Shown here: positions 8,077 through 17,824 of the stretch, piece after piece
Position numbering within the stretch: position 1 is the stretch's first letter
Layout of the letters: every line of letters starts with the position of its first letter
Assembly: GCA_949282265.1 (NCBI GenBank)
Contig: CASDOZ010000013.1
Coordinates: 1 to 64,000 of the forward strand
Length of the DNA: 64,000 nt
Source: an uncultured Bacteroidales bacterium
Lineage (GTDB): Bacteria > Bacteroidota > Bacteroidia > Bacteroidales > Paludibacteraceae
Direction: 5' to 3'
Translations under genes and position numbers: made by a program
The notes under the pieces: model-generated
Told to the model about the DNA's origin: nothing
What the model saw: the letters and a program-made list of their open reading frames with translations, nothing else
Database searches by the model: none

Positions 8077-9870
8077 TTACATGCGTTCCGGCACTTCGAT
8101 ACCCAGCAAGCCCATGCCCGTTTTGATGACTTTGGCCACGTCGGCGGAAATGAGCAGCCGCAGGCATTTCTTGTCCGCATCCGTTTCGCCGAGTATGGTG
8201 AAGTCATGGTAGAACTGGTTGAATTCTTTGGCAAGTTCATACACGTAGTTGGCTATCAGCGCAGGACTGAAGTCGTCGCCAGCCTGCTTGACAACAGCGG
8301 GAAATTCGGCCAATAACTGTATCAGCGTGATTTCCTTGTCAGAAATTTCGGGTTTGGCATCCCAGTTGTCGAATGCGATGCCTTGTTCGGCTGCTTTCCG
8401 TAAAACGGATTTGATGCGTGCATGCGTGTATTGGATGAATGGTCCCGTGTTGCCGTTGAAGTCGATGGATTCTTTCGGGTTGAACAGCATGTTTTTACGC
8501 GGGTCCACTTTCAGAATGAAGTATTTCAGCGCGCCGAGTCCGACCATGCGGAATACGTTGGCGGCTTCTTCCGGCGTACAGTCATCCAGCTTGCCCAATC
8601 CCGTGGATGTCTCCCGTGCCGTTGTAATCATATCGGCAATCAGGTCATCTGCATCGACTACGGTGCCTTCGCGGCTTTTCATCTTTCCTTCCGGTAATTC
8701 AACCATACCGTATGAGAAATGTACCAGTGACTTGCCCCATGCAAAACCGAGCCGGTCTAGCAGGATGGACAATACCTGGAAATGGTAGTTCTGCTCGTTC
8801 CCGACCACGTAAACCATTTTGTCTATCGGGTAATCCTCGAAACGGAGTTTGGCTGTCCCGATGTCCTGGGTCATATAGACGGATGTGCCATCGGTACGGA
8901 GCAGCAGTTTTTCATCTAAGCCGTCTTGGGTCAGGTCTGCCCACACGGAACCGTCCGGACGGCGGTAGAATATGCCTTTCTCCAAGCCTTCTTCCACTTT
9001 CTTTTTACCTTCCAGATAGGTTTCCGATTCGTAATAGATTTTGTCGAAATCGACGCCGAGCGCTTTGTACGTCTCATCAAATCCTGCATATACCCAGCTG
9101 TTCATTTTTTGCCACAAGGCGCGTACTTCGGGGTCATTTTGCTCCCATTTGAGCAACATGGCCTGGGCTTCCTGCATCAGCGGGGCTTGTTTCTTGGCTT
9201 CCTCTTCGGACAGATGTTGCTCGTCCATCAGTTGTTTGACCTGTTTTTTGTATTCCTGGTCAAACTTGACATAGTAGTCGCCAACCAGATGGTCGCCTTT
9301 TTTGCCGGATGTTTCGGGCGTTTCGCCGTTGCCGAAACGCAGCCAGGCCAACATGGATTTGCAGATATGTATACCGCGGTCGTTCACAATGTTGGTTTTG
9401 ATGACTTTCCAGCCGTTGGCTTTTTGTATTTCGGCAATGCTGTATCCCAACAGGTTGTTCCGGATGTGTCCAAGATGGAGGGGCTTGTTCGTGTTCGGCG
9501 ATGAATATTCTACCATCATCAACGGGGCGTCGTTTGCCGGCGTCTGTTTGCCAAAATTTGCATCGTTGTGGATTTCTTTCAGGGTCTCGATCCAGAAATG
9601 CGGGTTTAGCGTCAGGTTCAGGAAGCCTTTCACTACGTTGAAGCCGGCGATGATGTCCGAGCGTGACTGCATGTCGGCGCCTATTTCCTGCCCGATGGCT
9701 TCCGGCGATTTGCGCGCCAATTTCACGAACGGGAATGTGACAAGCGTCATGTTTCCTGCAAATTCTTTTTTTGTCTTGGACAATTGGATTTGTTCCGGCG
9801 TTGCGTCTATGCCGTATAACGATTTTACGGAACTTTGTACCAACGAGGTGAGGATATTCTCTATATTCAT
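8077..9870 (-). CDS. argS: Arginyl-tRNA synthetase
   Basis: 597 residues, class I synthetase charging tRNA-Arg. N-terminal Add1-type domain (residues 1-120), HIGH-equivalent PLHLGHIRN near residue 130, the KMSKS-equivalent GKMKSREGTVV near residue 375, and a C-terminal DALR anticodon-binding domain (FIQYTHARIKSVLRKA onward) ending VPERM. I chose the ATG at 9870 (MNIENILTSLVQ), where homology begins, rather than an upstream in-frame ATG at 9957 that lies above the -7 box. Downstream it abuts the convergent TatD gene with no terminator visible. Confidence 0.96.
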   Translation of the reverse strand: MNIENILTSLVQSSVKSLYGIDATPEQIQLSKTKKEFAGNMTLVTFPFVKLARKSPEAIGQEIGADMQSRSDIIAGFNVVKGFLNLTLNPHFWIETLKEIHNDANFGKQTPANDAPLMMVEYSSPNTNKPLHLGHIRNNLLGYSIAEIQKANGWKVIKTNIVNDRGIHICKSMLAWLRFGNGETPETSGKKGDHLVGDYYVKFDQEYKKQVKQLMDEQHLSEEEAKKQAPLMQEAQAMLLKWEQNDPEVRALWQKMNSWVYAGFDETYKALGVDFDKIYYESETYLEGKKKVEEGLEKGIFYRRPDGSVWADLTQDGLDEKLLLRTDGTSVYMTQDIGTAKLRFEDYPIDKMVYVVGNEQNYHFQVLSILLDRLGFAWGKSLVHFSYGMVELPEGKMKSREGTVVDADDLIADMITTARETSTGLGKLDDCTPEEAANVFRMVGLGALKYFILKVDPRKNMLFNPKESIDFNGNTGPFIQYTHARIKSVLRKAAEQGIAFDNWDAKPEISDKEITLIQLLAEFPAVVKQAGDDFSPALIANYVYELAKEFNQFYHDFTILGETDADKKCLRLLISADVAKVIKTGMGLLGIEVPERM

Positions 9871-9946
9871 AATATTAAATAAGTGAAATATGCGTATTGT
9901 TAAACCGAATGACAAGGCAAATCCGATGCCTGTCCTTATGGAGGGG

Positions 9947-9954
9947 CAAAGGTA
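9947..9954 (-). promoter_or_regulatory. argS -7 box
   Basis: TACCTTTG on the minus strand (TAnnTTTG), 77 nt upstream of the argS start; no good -33 element found. Confidence 0.5.
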
Positions 9955-10013
9955 CAAAAAATCAATTGATTAAAAAGCTGTAAACGCGATCCGGTAAATT
10001 TTATCCTTTTTTT

Positions 10014-10045
10014 TTTGTACAAACCCCTAATTTGAAGTAAATTTG
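10014..10045 (+). promoter_or_regulatory. Promoter of the Na/Pi cotransporter gene
   Basis: TTTG (10014-10017), 20-nt spacer, TAAATTTG (10038-10045); start codon 28 nt downstream. Confidence 0.65.
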
Positions 10046-10072
10046 CGAAAATTTTAATTCGCAAATAATCGT

Positions 10073-11878
10073 ATGGAGTATTCATTCTTCGATTTTATGA
10101 CGCTCATTGGGTCGCTGGGTCTTTTCCTGTACGGCATGAAACTTATGAGCGAAGCCCTGCAAAAGGTGGCCGGAAATAAACTTCGATCTATCCTTACTGC
10201 CATGACCAAGAATCGGGTTATGGGTGTTTTGACCGGCCTTCTGATCACTGCCTTAATCCAGTCGTCTTCTGCAACTACCGTGATGGTGGTCAGTTTTGTC
10301 AATGCAGGATTACTCACGTTGATGCAATCCATTACGGTCATCATGGGTGCCAATATCGGTACAACGGTAACAGCATGGATTATATCATTATTCGGTTTCA
10401 AGGTTAGTATAGCCGCGTTCGCAGTACCGCTTATCGCTATTTCCATTCCATTCATATTTTCCAATAAGGGGAAACGCAAATCCTGGGGTGAATTTATCAT
10501 GGGTTTTGCGCTTTTGTTTATGGGATTGGAAATGCTGAAAAATTCGATGCCCGATTTGCAATCCAACCCTGAGATGCTGGCTTTCCTATCCCGTTGGACG
10601 GAAATGGGTTTTGGCTCGGTGCTTATTTTCCTGTTGATAGGCACGTTGCTTACGGTTGTCGTGCAGAGTTCCAGTGCTACCATGGCTATTACGTTGATTA
10701 TGTGTAGTAAAGGATGGATCCCGTTCGACCTTGCGGCGGCTATGGTTTTGGGTGAAAATATCGGAACGACTATCACGGCCAACATAGCTGCTATCCCAGC
10801 TAATATTTCTGCCAAGCGTGCGGCTCTATCGCATCTGATGTTCAATGTTTTTGGTGTTATCTGGATGTTGTGCGTTTTTTATCCGTTTACCCGTATGATA
10901 GCTCATTTGGTCGGTACAATGGGGCCGGGCGATCCGACGCAATTGACCACGTTTGCCCATTCGCTGTCGCCTGAGACCTTGCAGCTTATTAGTAATCCGG
11001 ATGCAACCTTGACACCAGAACAGTCGGCGCTTCGTGAACAGTTGTTAGGTTATCAAGTTGCAACTACATACGCGTTGTCTTTGTTCCACACCATGTTCAA
11101 TTTGATCAATACGACCATAATGATCGGGTTTGTGGGGCTGATAGCCAAGTGTGTTACGGCTTTGATTAAACCGAAAGACAATGCGGAGGATGTGGAATTC
11201 CAGCTCAAATATATTTCTACCGGCATGCTTTCCACTTCTGAGTTGTCTATTTTGCAGGCTTGGAAAGAAATCAAAGCCTATGGCGACAGGACATATAAAA
11301 TGTTCGGGCTTGTCCGGCATTTGTATCATGAAAAGAACGAAAATGAATTTACCAAGGAATTCAGCCGGATTGAAAAATACGAGAATATCAGCGACCGCAT
11401 GGAAGTGGAAATTGCAACTTACTTGAACGCGGTGGCCGACGGCCGATTGAGTGAACCGACCAAACACGAACTGCATATCATGCTACGCGTCATTTCCGAA
11501 ATAGAAAGCGTGAATGACAGTTGCTATAACATAGCGCGTGTTATACAGCGTCAGCGCAATGAAAACCTGACTTATATTCCGGAAGTGGAAAATAATATTG
11601 AGTTGATGTTCAATCTGGTAGAAGGTGCTATTTATCAAATGGATATATCGTTGCAGAGCAATCACATCGGCGATGATGTGTTCAACCGTTCCAAAAACAT
11701 AGAAGCGGAAATCAACAACTTCCGGAACCAGCTCAAAATCCAGAACATAGTAAACGTGAACGAAAAGAAATATCCGTATCAAGCCAGCGTTACTTATATG
11801 GATACGATTGTGGAATGTGAAAAATTGGGTGACTATATCATCAATGTGATGGAAGCATTGCATGAAGTTACCGATTAA
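10073..11878 (+). CDS. Na/Pi cotransporter family protein with PhoU-like C-terminus
   Basis: 601 residues. The N-terminal ~350 residues form a polytopic membrane domain with two inverted-repeat halves, each holding the diagnostic QSSSAT motif (IQSSSATTVMVVSF near residue 64; VQSSSATMAITLIM near residue 201) and the paired GANIGTTVTAW and GENIGTTITAN segments. The C-terminal ~220 residues are helical and soluble and look like the PhoU domain typical of NptA/YjbB-type proteins. Family members carry out sodium-coupled phosphate movement, in some bacteria export; direction here is not shown by sequence. The argD gene follows after 10 nt, so co-transcription is likely even though no functional link is obvious. 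Confidence 0.92.
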   Translation: MEYSFFDFMTLIGSLGLFLYGMKLMSEALQKVAGNKLRSILTAMTKNRVMGVLTGLLITALIQSSSATTVMVVSFVNAGLLTLMQSITVIMGANIGTTVTAWIISLFGFKVSIAAFAVPLIAISIPFIFSNKGKRKSWGEFIMGFALLFMGLEMLKNSMPDLQSNPEMLAFLSRWTEMGFGSVLIFLLIGTLLTVVVQSSSATMAITLIMCSKGWIPFDLAAAMVLGENIGTTITANIAAIPANISAKRAALSHLMFNVFGVIWMLCVFYPFTRMIAHLVGTMGPGDPTQLTTFAHSLSPETLQLISNPDATLTPEQSALREQLLGYQVATTYALSLFHTMFNLINTTIMIGFVGLIAKCVTALIKPKDNAEDVEFQLKYISTGMLSTSELSILQAWKEIKAYGDRTYKMFGLVRHLYHEKNENEFTKEFSRIEKYENISDRMEVEIATYLNAVADGRLSEPTKHELHIMLRVISEIESVNDSCYNIARVIQRQRNENLTYIPEVENNIELMFNLVEGAIYQMDISLQSNHIGDDVFNRSKNIEAEINNFRNQLKIQNIVNVNEKKYPYQASVTYMDTIVECEKLGDYIINVMEALHEVTD

Positions 11879-11888
11879 GTGAGAAGAT

Positions 11889-13019
11889 ATGGATTTGTTT
11901 GATGTGTACCCGTTATTTGACGTGGAAATCGTCAGGGGAGAAGGTTGCCGCACGTTCGACAAGGAAGGGCAGGAGTACCTGGATTTGTATGGCGGCCATG
12001 CCGTGATTTCGGTAGGGCATTCGCATCCCTATTATTTGCAGAAATTGCAGGCGCAAATGGAAAAATTGATTTTTTATTCCAATTCCGTACATAACAGCCT
12101 GCAACAGGAGCTTGCGCGTAAACTTGGTAAAATGTCCGGGTATGATGATTACAGTCTTTTCCTGATTAATTCAGGCGCGGAAGCCAACGAGAATGCCTTG
12201 AAATTGGCTTCGTTCTACAATGGCCGGAAAAAGGCCATTGCTTTGCGCGGGGCATTCCACGGGCGTACATCTGAAGCCGTCTGCGTGACGGATAATCCCA
12301 AAATTACTGCTCCTATCAATGTCGGCGAGGTGGAATTTGTGCCGATGAACGATATGGAACGCATTGCCGAATCGCTGGACAAAGGTGATGTTTGCGCCGT
12401 CATCGTGGAAGGCATACAAGGCGTAGGCGGCATCCGCGTCCCGGATGATGAGTTCCTGCGCCAGCTGCAAGCCGCCTGCAACCGCACCGACACGGTGCTG
12501 ATTCTGGATGAAATCCAGTCCGGTTATGGCCGCAGCGGCAAATTCTTTGCTCATCAGTATGCCGGCATCCGGCCCGACATAATCACGGTGGCAAAAGGTA
12601 TGGCCAATGGCTTTCCTATCGGCGGCGTGCTGATTAGCCCAAAATTCAAACCTGAATACGGAATGTTGGGCACCACGTTCGGAGGTAACCACCTGGCATG
12701 TACGGCGGCCATCGCCGTGCTTGACATTATGCAGGCCGAAAAACTGATGGAAAATTGCCAGCATGTAGGTGCGTACCTCAAAGGGGCATTGGAAAAAATC
12801 CCGCAAATCAAGGAAGTGCGGGGACGCGGCTTGATGATAGGCCTGGAATTTGAAAAGCCCGTAAAGCCTCTTCGGGAAAAACTGTTGTATGAGCAGCATG
12901 TGTTTACGGGTGCCAGCGGTACGAACGTAATCCGGCTTTTGCCGCCTCTGTGCCTGTCAAAAGAAGACGCCGATTTGTTCCTGAAACGTTTGGAAACGGT
13001 GTTGGATGAATTGGATTAA
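11889..13019 (+). CDS. argD: Acetylornithine/succinylornithine aminotransferase
   Basis: 376 residues, class III PLP-dependent aminotransferase. Motifs: substrate/PLP region GGHAVISVGHSHPYY near residue 35, SGAEANENALKLA near residue 97, DEIQSGYGRSGKFFAH near residue 205, the PLP-Lys in TVAKGMANGFPIGG near residue 235, and TFGGNHLACTAA. The pathway step is conversion of N-acyl-glutamate semialdehyde to N-acylornithine in arginine synthesis. In Bacteroidota this pathway commonly uses succinylated rather than acetylated intermediates; the sequence alone does not tell which. No other arginine-pathway gene lies nearby. The start at 11889 (MDLFDVYPLFDVEIVRGEGCRTFD) gives the normal N-terminus. Confidence 0.93.
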   Translation: MDLFDVYPLFDVEIVRGEGCRTFDKEGQEYLDLYGGHAVISVGHSHPYYLQKLQAQMEKLIFYSNSVHNSLQQELARKLGKMSGYDDYSLFLINSGAEANENALKLASFYNGRKKAIALRGAFHGRTSEAVCVTDNPKITAPINVGEVEFVPMNDMERIAESLDKGDVCAVIVEGIQGVGGIRVPDDEFLRQLQAACNRTDTVLILDEIQSGYGRSGKFFAHQYAGIRPDIITVAKGMANGFPIGGVLISPKFKPEYGMLGTTFGGNHLACTAAIAVLDIMQAEKLMENCQHVGAYLKGALEKIPQIKEVRGRGLMIGLEFEKPVKPLREKLLYEQHVFTGASGTNVIRLLPPLCLSKEDADLFLKRLETVLDELD

Positions 13020-13032
13020 TATCTGACAAAAT

Positions 13033-13779
13033 ATGAATCGCATAATTGCCATAAGTGTACTTGTCCTGTTCGCAGGCTTTGTGTTTGCGCAAGAAACGGC
13101 CGGCTTGCAGGCTTTGCAGTTGCAGTCAGGTGAGGTGAAATGCGGTACTGTCGTGTTCCAGTCGGACGATGTCATTGTCATAGAAACGGAAGCCGGCGAG
13201 AAGTTCCAGTATCCGGCTGCCGAGGTGGAAACAATACGCGAAGCGACCGAGGCCGACTTGCAGCAGGAAACCGACTGGCTGCCGGTGGAACAAAGTCCGG
13301 CGTTCGGCATGATTGTGGCCGGACAGGGTGGTTTGTGCAGTGTCCCGCAGCAGGGGGCGACCGGTTTTGTCGATTTGCACATGGTTCTGGGTGTCAGGAA
13401 CCTGCTGCCGGAAAATATATTCCTTGGCATAGGTTCCGGTTATACAAAAATTTTCATCCAGGATAATCCTTCGCGGTTTATCCCGCTGTTTTTGCATTTG
13501 AACACCAGTTTCCAGAAAAAGCGTTTCTCGCCTGACTTTTCGCTTGGGGCGGGATACATGTTCAAGGTGGACGGTGATATGGGCGGCGGCTTGTTTTCCG
13601 AGCTTTCTGTGGGTGGCAGATACCGCATCAATGGCCGTACGGCATTTCATATCGGGGCTTTCTTCCGTGTGCAGCAGACGACGGCGGGGATGGAGCGTGT
13701 CATCGAAAACGAAACTTTCGGCTATGAAGGCAATGCCAGCATTTTTGGCGGCGGCATACGCGTAGCGCTCAGCTTCTGA
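13033..13779 (+). CDS. Secreted hypothetical protein, likely outer-membrane beta-barrel
   Basis: 248 residues. The signal peptide MNRIIAISVLVLFAGFVFAQ is followed by a short segment (LQLQSGEVKCGTVVFQSDDVIVIETEAGEKFQYPAAEVETI) that resembles the small beta domains that precede barrels in Bacteroidota, and then alternating, Gly/aromatic-rich strands (GIGSGYTKIF, FSLGAGYMFK, ELSVGGRYRI, HIGAFFRVQQT) ending in GGIRVALSF with a C-terminal Phe, as in outer-membrane porin-like barrels. Specific function is not recognisable. It follows argD by 13 nt and converges with the LysR gene. Confidence 0.7.
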   Translation: MNRIIAISVLVLFAGFVFAQETAGLQALQLQSGEVKCGTVVFQSDDVIVIETEAGEKFQYPAAEVETIREATEADLQQETDWLPVEQSPAFGMIVAGQGGLCSVPQQGATGFVDLHMVLGVRNLLPENIFLGIGSGYTKIFIQDNPSRFIPLFLHLNTSFQKKRFSPDFSLGAGYMFKVDGDMGGGLFSELSVGGRYRINGRTAFHIGAFFRVQQTTAGMERVIENETFGYEGNASIFGGGIRVALSF

Positions 13780-13813
13780 TTTTCTGTTTTTTCTTCAAAT
13801 CCTTTTGGGGGCT

Positions 13814-14719
13814 TTATCGGAAAAGCTGGTCTTTGGAGCACAATTCGGCAAAGCGGATGAATTGTTGCGGAAGCCCGGCTTCTTCGCCTTGGCGTTGCAC
13901 GAAGTGGAATTCCCGTTGCATTTCCATGTCACTGATTTCCACTACCTTGAACATGCCTTGTGCCAATTCCCTGTTGATGGAACGGATAGAGAGAATGCTC
14001 ATGCAATCGGCGTTTTCCAAAAAACGCTTGATGCTCTCCGTGCTGCCTAATTGCAGCCGTATGCACATGTCGGACAGTTTCAGGCCGTGGGCGGACAGGG
14101 CGGCTTTGACGATTTCCAGCGTGCCCGAGCCGTTTTCACGCAACACGAGCGGTATTTGCCGCAACTGTCCTACGGAAATTTCATCATGCACTGCCAGCTT
14201 GCTGCGGTTGTGTACGACAGCCACCAGCTCATCGTCCATGAACTTGCTGTATTTCAGATTTACTTGCTTGTGTTGCCCTTCCACCATGCCCAAATCGATT
14301 TGGTGCTGTTGCAGGGCGTTTTCTATGCCGGCCGAGTTGTCGTTCAACATGGAAATGGAAATGTGCGGGAACTTCTCGGAAAATTCGGCCAGCAGCGGAG
14401 GCAACACGTATTGGGCTATGGTTGTGCTGGCCCCTATGCGCAGTTCGCCTTGTCCGGAGTTGCGGAGCATACTCATTTCGTAATCCATCCGGTTGTATGC
14501 TTCCAGGATATGCTGGCTGTGTTCCAACAGCAATTTGCCGGCGGCAGTCAGTGATATTTTGTTGCCGAACCGTTCAAACAGGGATGTCTGGAAAGTGCTT
14601 TCAAGTTCCTTGATATGCTTGGTAATGGCCGGCTGGCTGATGAAAGTTTCTTCTGCGGCTTTGGTGAAACTCAGGTTCTGGGCCACGCTGACGAATACTT
14701 TTAAACGGAAATCGGTCAT
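13814..14719 (-). CDS. LysR-family transcriptional regulator
   Basis: 301 residues, the typical LTTR length. Residues 1-60 form the winged helix-turn-helix (FRLKVFVSVAQNLSFTKAAEE, then ISQPAITKHIKELE), followed by a linker helix and the two-lobed effector domain. The C-terminal domain begins around GELRIGASTTIAQYVLPPLL, which is close to the CysB/CbbR-like lineage seen next to various Bacteroidota metabolic genes. LysR genes often act on a divergent neighbour, but here the downstream neighbour is convergent and the upstream neighbour (cca) is in the same direction 11 nt away, so its target cannot be read from the context. Confidence 0.92.
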   Translation of the reverse strand: MTDFRLKVFVSVAQNLSFTKAAEETFISQPAITKHIKELESTFQTSLFERFGNKISLTAAGKLLLEHSQHILEAYNRMDYEMSMLRNSGQGELRIGASTTIAQYVLPPLLAEFSEKFPHISISMLNDNSAGIENALQQHQIDLGMVEGQHKQVNLKYSKFMDDELVAVVHNRSKLAVHDEISVGQLRQIPLVLRENGSGTLEIVKAALSAHGLKLSDMCIRLQLGSTESIKRFLENADCMSILSIRSINRELAQGMFKVVEISDMEMQREFHFVQRQGEEAGLPQQFIRFAELCSKDQLFR

Positions 14720-14730
14720 GGCTTTATGAT

Positions 14731-16158
14731 TTAGGCGGTTGTTCCTTCGGGTTTACCAATGCCCATCTCCGCGGCTTTCTGCAACATGAATGCGCGGGCG
14801 GCTTCATATTCGTTAGGGATAATGCCGTCCAGAATGGCATCCTTGATGGCGGCTTTCAGGTCGCCCACCTGGTTGCTGGGTGGCAGGTTGAACGTCTCCA
14901 TGATTTCCTGGCCGTTAATGGGCGGCTGGAAATTGCGGATGCGGTCTTTCTCTTCTATGTCTTTCAGTTTCTGGCGCACAATCTGGAAGTTCTGGCGGTA
15001 GCGTTTCACTTTTTCCTGGTTCTTGGAAGTGATGTCCGCATTGCACAGCACCATCAGGTCGTCAATGTCGTTGCCGGCCTCGAAAAGCAGCCGCCTTACG
15101 GCCGAGTCGGTGATTTCGTCTTCGCTGAGCACAATGGGGCGCATGTGCAGGTTGACTAATTTCTGCACATATTTCATTTTGTCGTTCAGCGGCAATTTCA
15201 TGGTTTTAAATATGCCCGGAATCATTTTCGCGCCGACAAAGTTGTGGTTGTGGAATGTCCAGCCGAGGCGTTTGTCGTAACGTTTGGTGCGCGGTTTTCC
15301 TATGTCGTGCAGCAGTGCCGCCCAGCGCAACCACAGGTTGTCCGATGTCTCGGCAACCTTGTCCACAACGGTTATCGTGTGCATGAAATTGTCCTTGTGC
15401 CCGCAGCCGTCAATGGTTTGCGTGCCTTTCAGTGCGGCGAGTTCAGGAAAAATCAGCGGCAGCAGGCCGGTTTTGTCTAACAGCAGGAACCCTACCGATG
15501 GCCGCCGCGACAGCATGATTTTATTCAGTTCGTCAATAATCCGCTCGCGGCTGATAATGGAGATGCGCTCCTTGTTGCGTTCTATGGCCTCGAACGTCCC
15601 CAGTTCCAAGTAGAAACCGAGCTGGGAGGCAAAGCGTATGCCGCGCATCATGCGCAACGGGTCGTCGGAAAAGGTGATGTCCGGGTCGAGCGGCGTGCGG
15701 ATAATCAGGTTCTCCATGTCTTCCATGCCCCCGAACGGGTCCACCAGTTCGCCGAAACGGTTCTTGTTCAGGCACAGGGCGAGCGCGTTTATGGTGAAGT
15801 CGCGCCGGTTCTGGTCGTCTTCCAGCGTGCCGTCCTCCACAATGGGGTTGCGCGAGTCGTGCCGGTACGATTCGCGGCGCGCGCCGACAAATTCCACTTC
15901 CAAGTCCTTGTATTTGACTTGCGCCGTGCCGAAGTTCTTAAACACGGACAAATGCGCGTGCTTGCCCAGTTTCCTGGCGAAAGCCTGTGCCATTTCTATC
16001 CCGCTTCCGACCACCACCACATCAATGTCCTTGGATGGGCGGTGCAGGAACAAGTCGCGCACATATCCGCCAATGACATAGCTTTCTTTGCCCATTTCGT
16101 CGGCAATGTCCGACAGGATGGAAAATACCGGTGCCTGGAGTTTGTCGGAATAGTTCAT
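14731..16158 (-). CDS. CCA tRNA nucleotidyltransferase / poly(A) polymerase family, HD domain
   Basis: 475 residues. The N-terminal pol-beta-type nucleotidyltransferase head shows YVIGGYVRDLFLHRPSKDIDVVVVG (G-G-x-V-R-D and D-x-D metal ligands), followed by RRDFTINALAL and the RNA-binding region DPLRMMRGIRFASQLGF. An HD domain follows (RWAALLHDIGKPRTK). This architecture adds or repairs the 3' CCA of tRNA. I place the start at the ATG at 16158 (MNYSDKLQ), which leaves a 4-nt gap to the upstream gene; an alternative ATG at 16179 would overlap that gene by 17 nt. Its gene lies between an acyltransferase and a LysR regulator on the same strand. Confidence 0.92.
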   Translation of the reverse strand: MNYSDKLQAPVFSILSDIADEMGKESYVIGGYVRDLFLHRPSKDIDVVVVGSGIEMAQAFARKLGKHAHLSVFKNFGTAQVKYKDLEVEFVGARRESYRHDSRNPIVEDGTLEDDQNRRDFTINALALCLNKNRFGELVDPFGGMEDMENLIIRTPLDPDITFSDDPLRMMRGIRFASQLGFYLELGTFEAIERNKERISIISRERIIDELNKIMLSRRPSVGFLLLDKTGLLPLIFPELAALKGTQTIDGCGHKDNFMHTITVVDKVAETSDNLWLRWAALLHDIGKPRTKRYDKRLGWTFHNHNFVGAKMIPGIFKTMKLPLNDKMKYVQKLVNLHMRPIVLSEDEITDSAVRRLLFEAGNDIDDLMVLCNADITSKNQEKVKRYRQNFQIVRQKLKDIEEKDRIRNFQPPINGQEIMETFNLPPSNQVGDLKAAIKDAILDGIIPNEYEAARAFMLQKAAEMGIGKPEGTTA

Positions 16159-16162
16159 GGGT

Positions 16163-17518
16163 TCAGGATTGCGTGTCATACCATTTTTTCAGTTCGTTGT
16201 ATGCCTGCAAGGCTTCTTGCAGGTGCGTGTCGTTTTTGCGGGAAAGCCGCGTGTACCGGATTTTGCCTATCCATTTGCGCAGCTGGCTGTACCAAATGCA
16301 GGCCGGCCGGCCCGACAGGGCGAATGCAGCCAATGCACCCAACAGCACGGCCGGATGCCACGACACGCAAAGGCCGACTGCAACCAATTGCAGGATATAG
16401 AGCAGCGGGTAGGTAATCAGTGTGAAACCGAAATGCACGGACGAATAGAACAAGGGGTTGCGTGCTTTGAGCAGGTCTCTGCGGATGATTACCGGCAAGA
16501 AGAACGGCAGGCAGTTGCACACGAAGCCGATGATGAATATCGGCGAGCAGGCCAGCAACGCAAGCAGTTGGAGCAGCAGGATGCCTTTGCCCGGTTTCGG
16601 GCGTTGCAACAACCATGCTTTCAGGTGGGTGGCTTTTAATGCCAGTTCCAGCCGTTCGGCTTGTGCGGCCAGGAAGGCTGTTTGTTCCGGGTTGCTTGCT
16701 TCGGCGGCACAGAGTTTTCCGGCCAGTTGCTGCCGCGCGCGGAACTTGTTTAGCACGTTTGGTTTTTGTTGCTGTTGTTCGCAGACATGACGGTCAAGCG
16801 CATAAGCTATCGTTTCAAACGCCTCGTAGTGTTCGTTGCTTGCCAGGTCAAGGGTTAGGCCGTGCAGGTCGGCGGCTATTTTGTCGCGCAGGCTGTTCAT
16901 GGCCGCCGGCGCGTTTTCCATATATTCCGGCATGTAATCGGCAACCTCAATAGGTTTCCCGATATTGATGATGATGTGTTTGCCGTATTTGATAAAGTCG
17001 CCGTAGTCCAGTCCGACAGAAACGACCTTTACTTTCTTTTCCTGTCCGTATTTCTCTTGTGCCGTGAAAGCTATGCGGCAAATGCCTTTTTGCAGCGGGC
17101 GCATTTTGCGTTGCGAACCCTGGTTACCTTCGGGCAGGATGCCGATGGCGTTTCCGGCGTGCAGCACGGCCACCGATTTTTCGAACGTGTCGTTATTCTG
17201 GGTCATGTTTTCGCGGCCGTCGCGTATGCGGAAAGCCGGCATGATTTTCAGGTAATTGAGCCAGAAAGCCGCCGTCTTGTTGCGGAACATGTCGGCGCGT
17301 GCCAGGAAAACGATGCTGTGGCGCCACGGCATGATGGACAGCATGGCCAGCGCATCCATAAGCGCGTTCAGGTGGTTGGCAGCAAAAATGAACGGCGCAT
17401 CGCGCGGGATATTTTCTTCGCCGACCACGATGTAAGGCCTGTAATAGCGTTTGAATGCATAGTTTACTCCGAGTTTCGGAATAAAATAGCGGAGTGGTAA
17501 GTCATAAATCTCAGCCAT
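16163..17518 (-). CDS. Gpt2/Gat-like glycerol-phosphate acyltransferase, PlsC superfamily
   Basis: 451 residues. The PlsC domain carries the catalytic block NHLNALMDAL near residue 53 (His separated from Asp by five residues, as in the Gat/Gpt2 branch, rather than the four of PlsC), RIRDGRENM, and PEGNQGSQRKMRPLQKG (block III) near residue 126. Two hydrophobic spans in the C-terminal part (about residues 295-330 and 365-400) anchor it in the inner membrane. The family transfers acyl chains to glycerol-phosphate or dihydroxyacetone-phosphate in phospholipid synthesis. The start at 17518 (MAEIYDLPLRYF) is preceded by an A-rich AAGAAAAAGAAC stretch; the open frame upstream to 17653 overlaps the promoter and is dismissed. 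Confidence 0.88.
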   Translation of the reverse strand: MAEIYDLPLRYFIPKLGVNYAFKRYYRPYIVVGEENIPRDAPFIFAANHLNALMDALAMLSIMPWRHSIVFLARADMFRNKTAAFWLNYLKIMPAFRIRDGRENMTQNNDTFEKSVAVLHAGNAIGILPEGNQGSQRKMRPLQKGICRIAFTAQEKYGQEKKVKVVSVGLDYGDFIKYGKHIIINIGKPIEVADYMPEYMENAPAAMNSLRDKIAADLHGLTLDLASNEHYEAFETIAYALDRHVCEQQQQKPNVLNKFRARQQLAGKLCAAEASNPEQTAFLAAQAERLELALKATHLKAWLLQRPKPGKGILLLQLLALLACSPIFIIGFVCNCLPFFLPVIIRRDLLKARNPLFYSSVHFGFTLITYPLLYILQLVAVGLCVSWHPAVLLGALAAFALSGRPACIWYSQLRKWIGKIRYTRLSRKNDTHLQEALQAYNELKKWYDTQS

Positions 17519-17558
17519 GTTCTTTTTCTTGTTTGTCAAAGCCGTTCTGATTTTGCCG

Positions 17559-17566
17559 CAAAAATA
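17559..17566 (-). promoter_or_regulatory. -7 box for the acyltransferase gene
   Basis: TATTTTTG on the minus strand, 40 nt upstream of the start codon. Confidence 0.5.
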
Positions 17567-17816
17567 CGCAAAAAAGCGGAATAAGCCGCTATTTTTTTTG
17601 CTGCGGACTGTTTGGAAAACAGTGGATTTTCCCTTGTGGAGGTGCTTCAACAAGGCTTTCCGAGGTTCTCCGCCGTGTGTTTTTCGGAGAAAATTACTGG
17701 ATTCACACTACTCTATGTGTCTGATTTTCTTGCTGTTCCATCTTTTTTCGGGGGTTATTTTGTTAAAATGTTGAAATTATTTTAAACAAAGTATTTTATT
17801 TTAACAAAATTGCTTG

Positions 17817-17824
17817 TATATTTG
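17817..17824 (+). promoter_or_regulatory. -7 box for the HU-family gene
   Basis: TATATTTG on the plus strand, 33 nt upstream of the ATG, embedded in an AT-rich upstream tract; no TTG at the ideal distance. Confidence 0.5.

Noticed and set aside
17740..17815. AT-rich tract as a replication origin or DnaA-box cluster
   Set aside because: No DnaA-box consensus (TTATCCACA) copies are seen; only a promoter-like upstream region.
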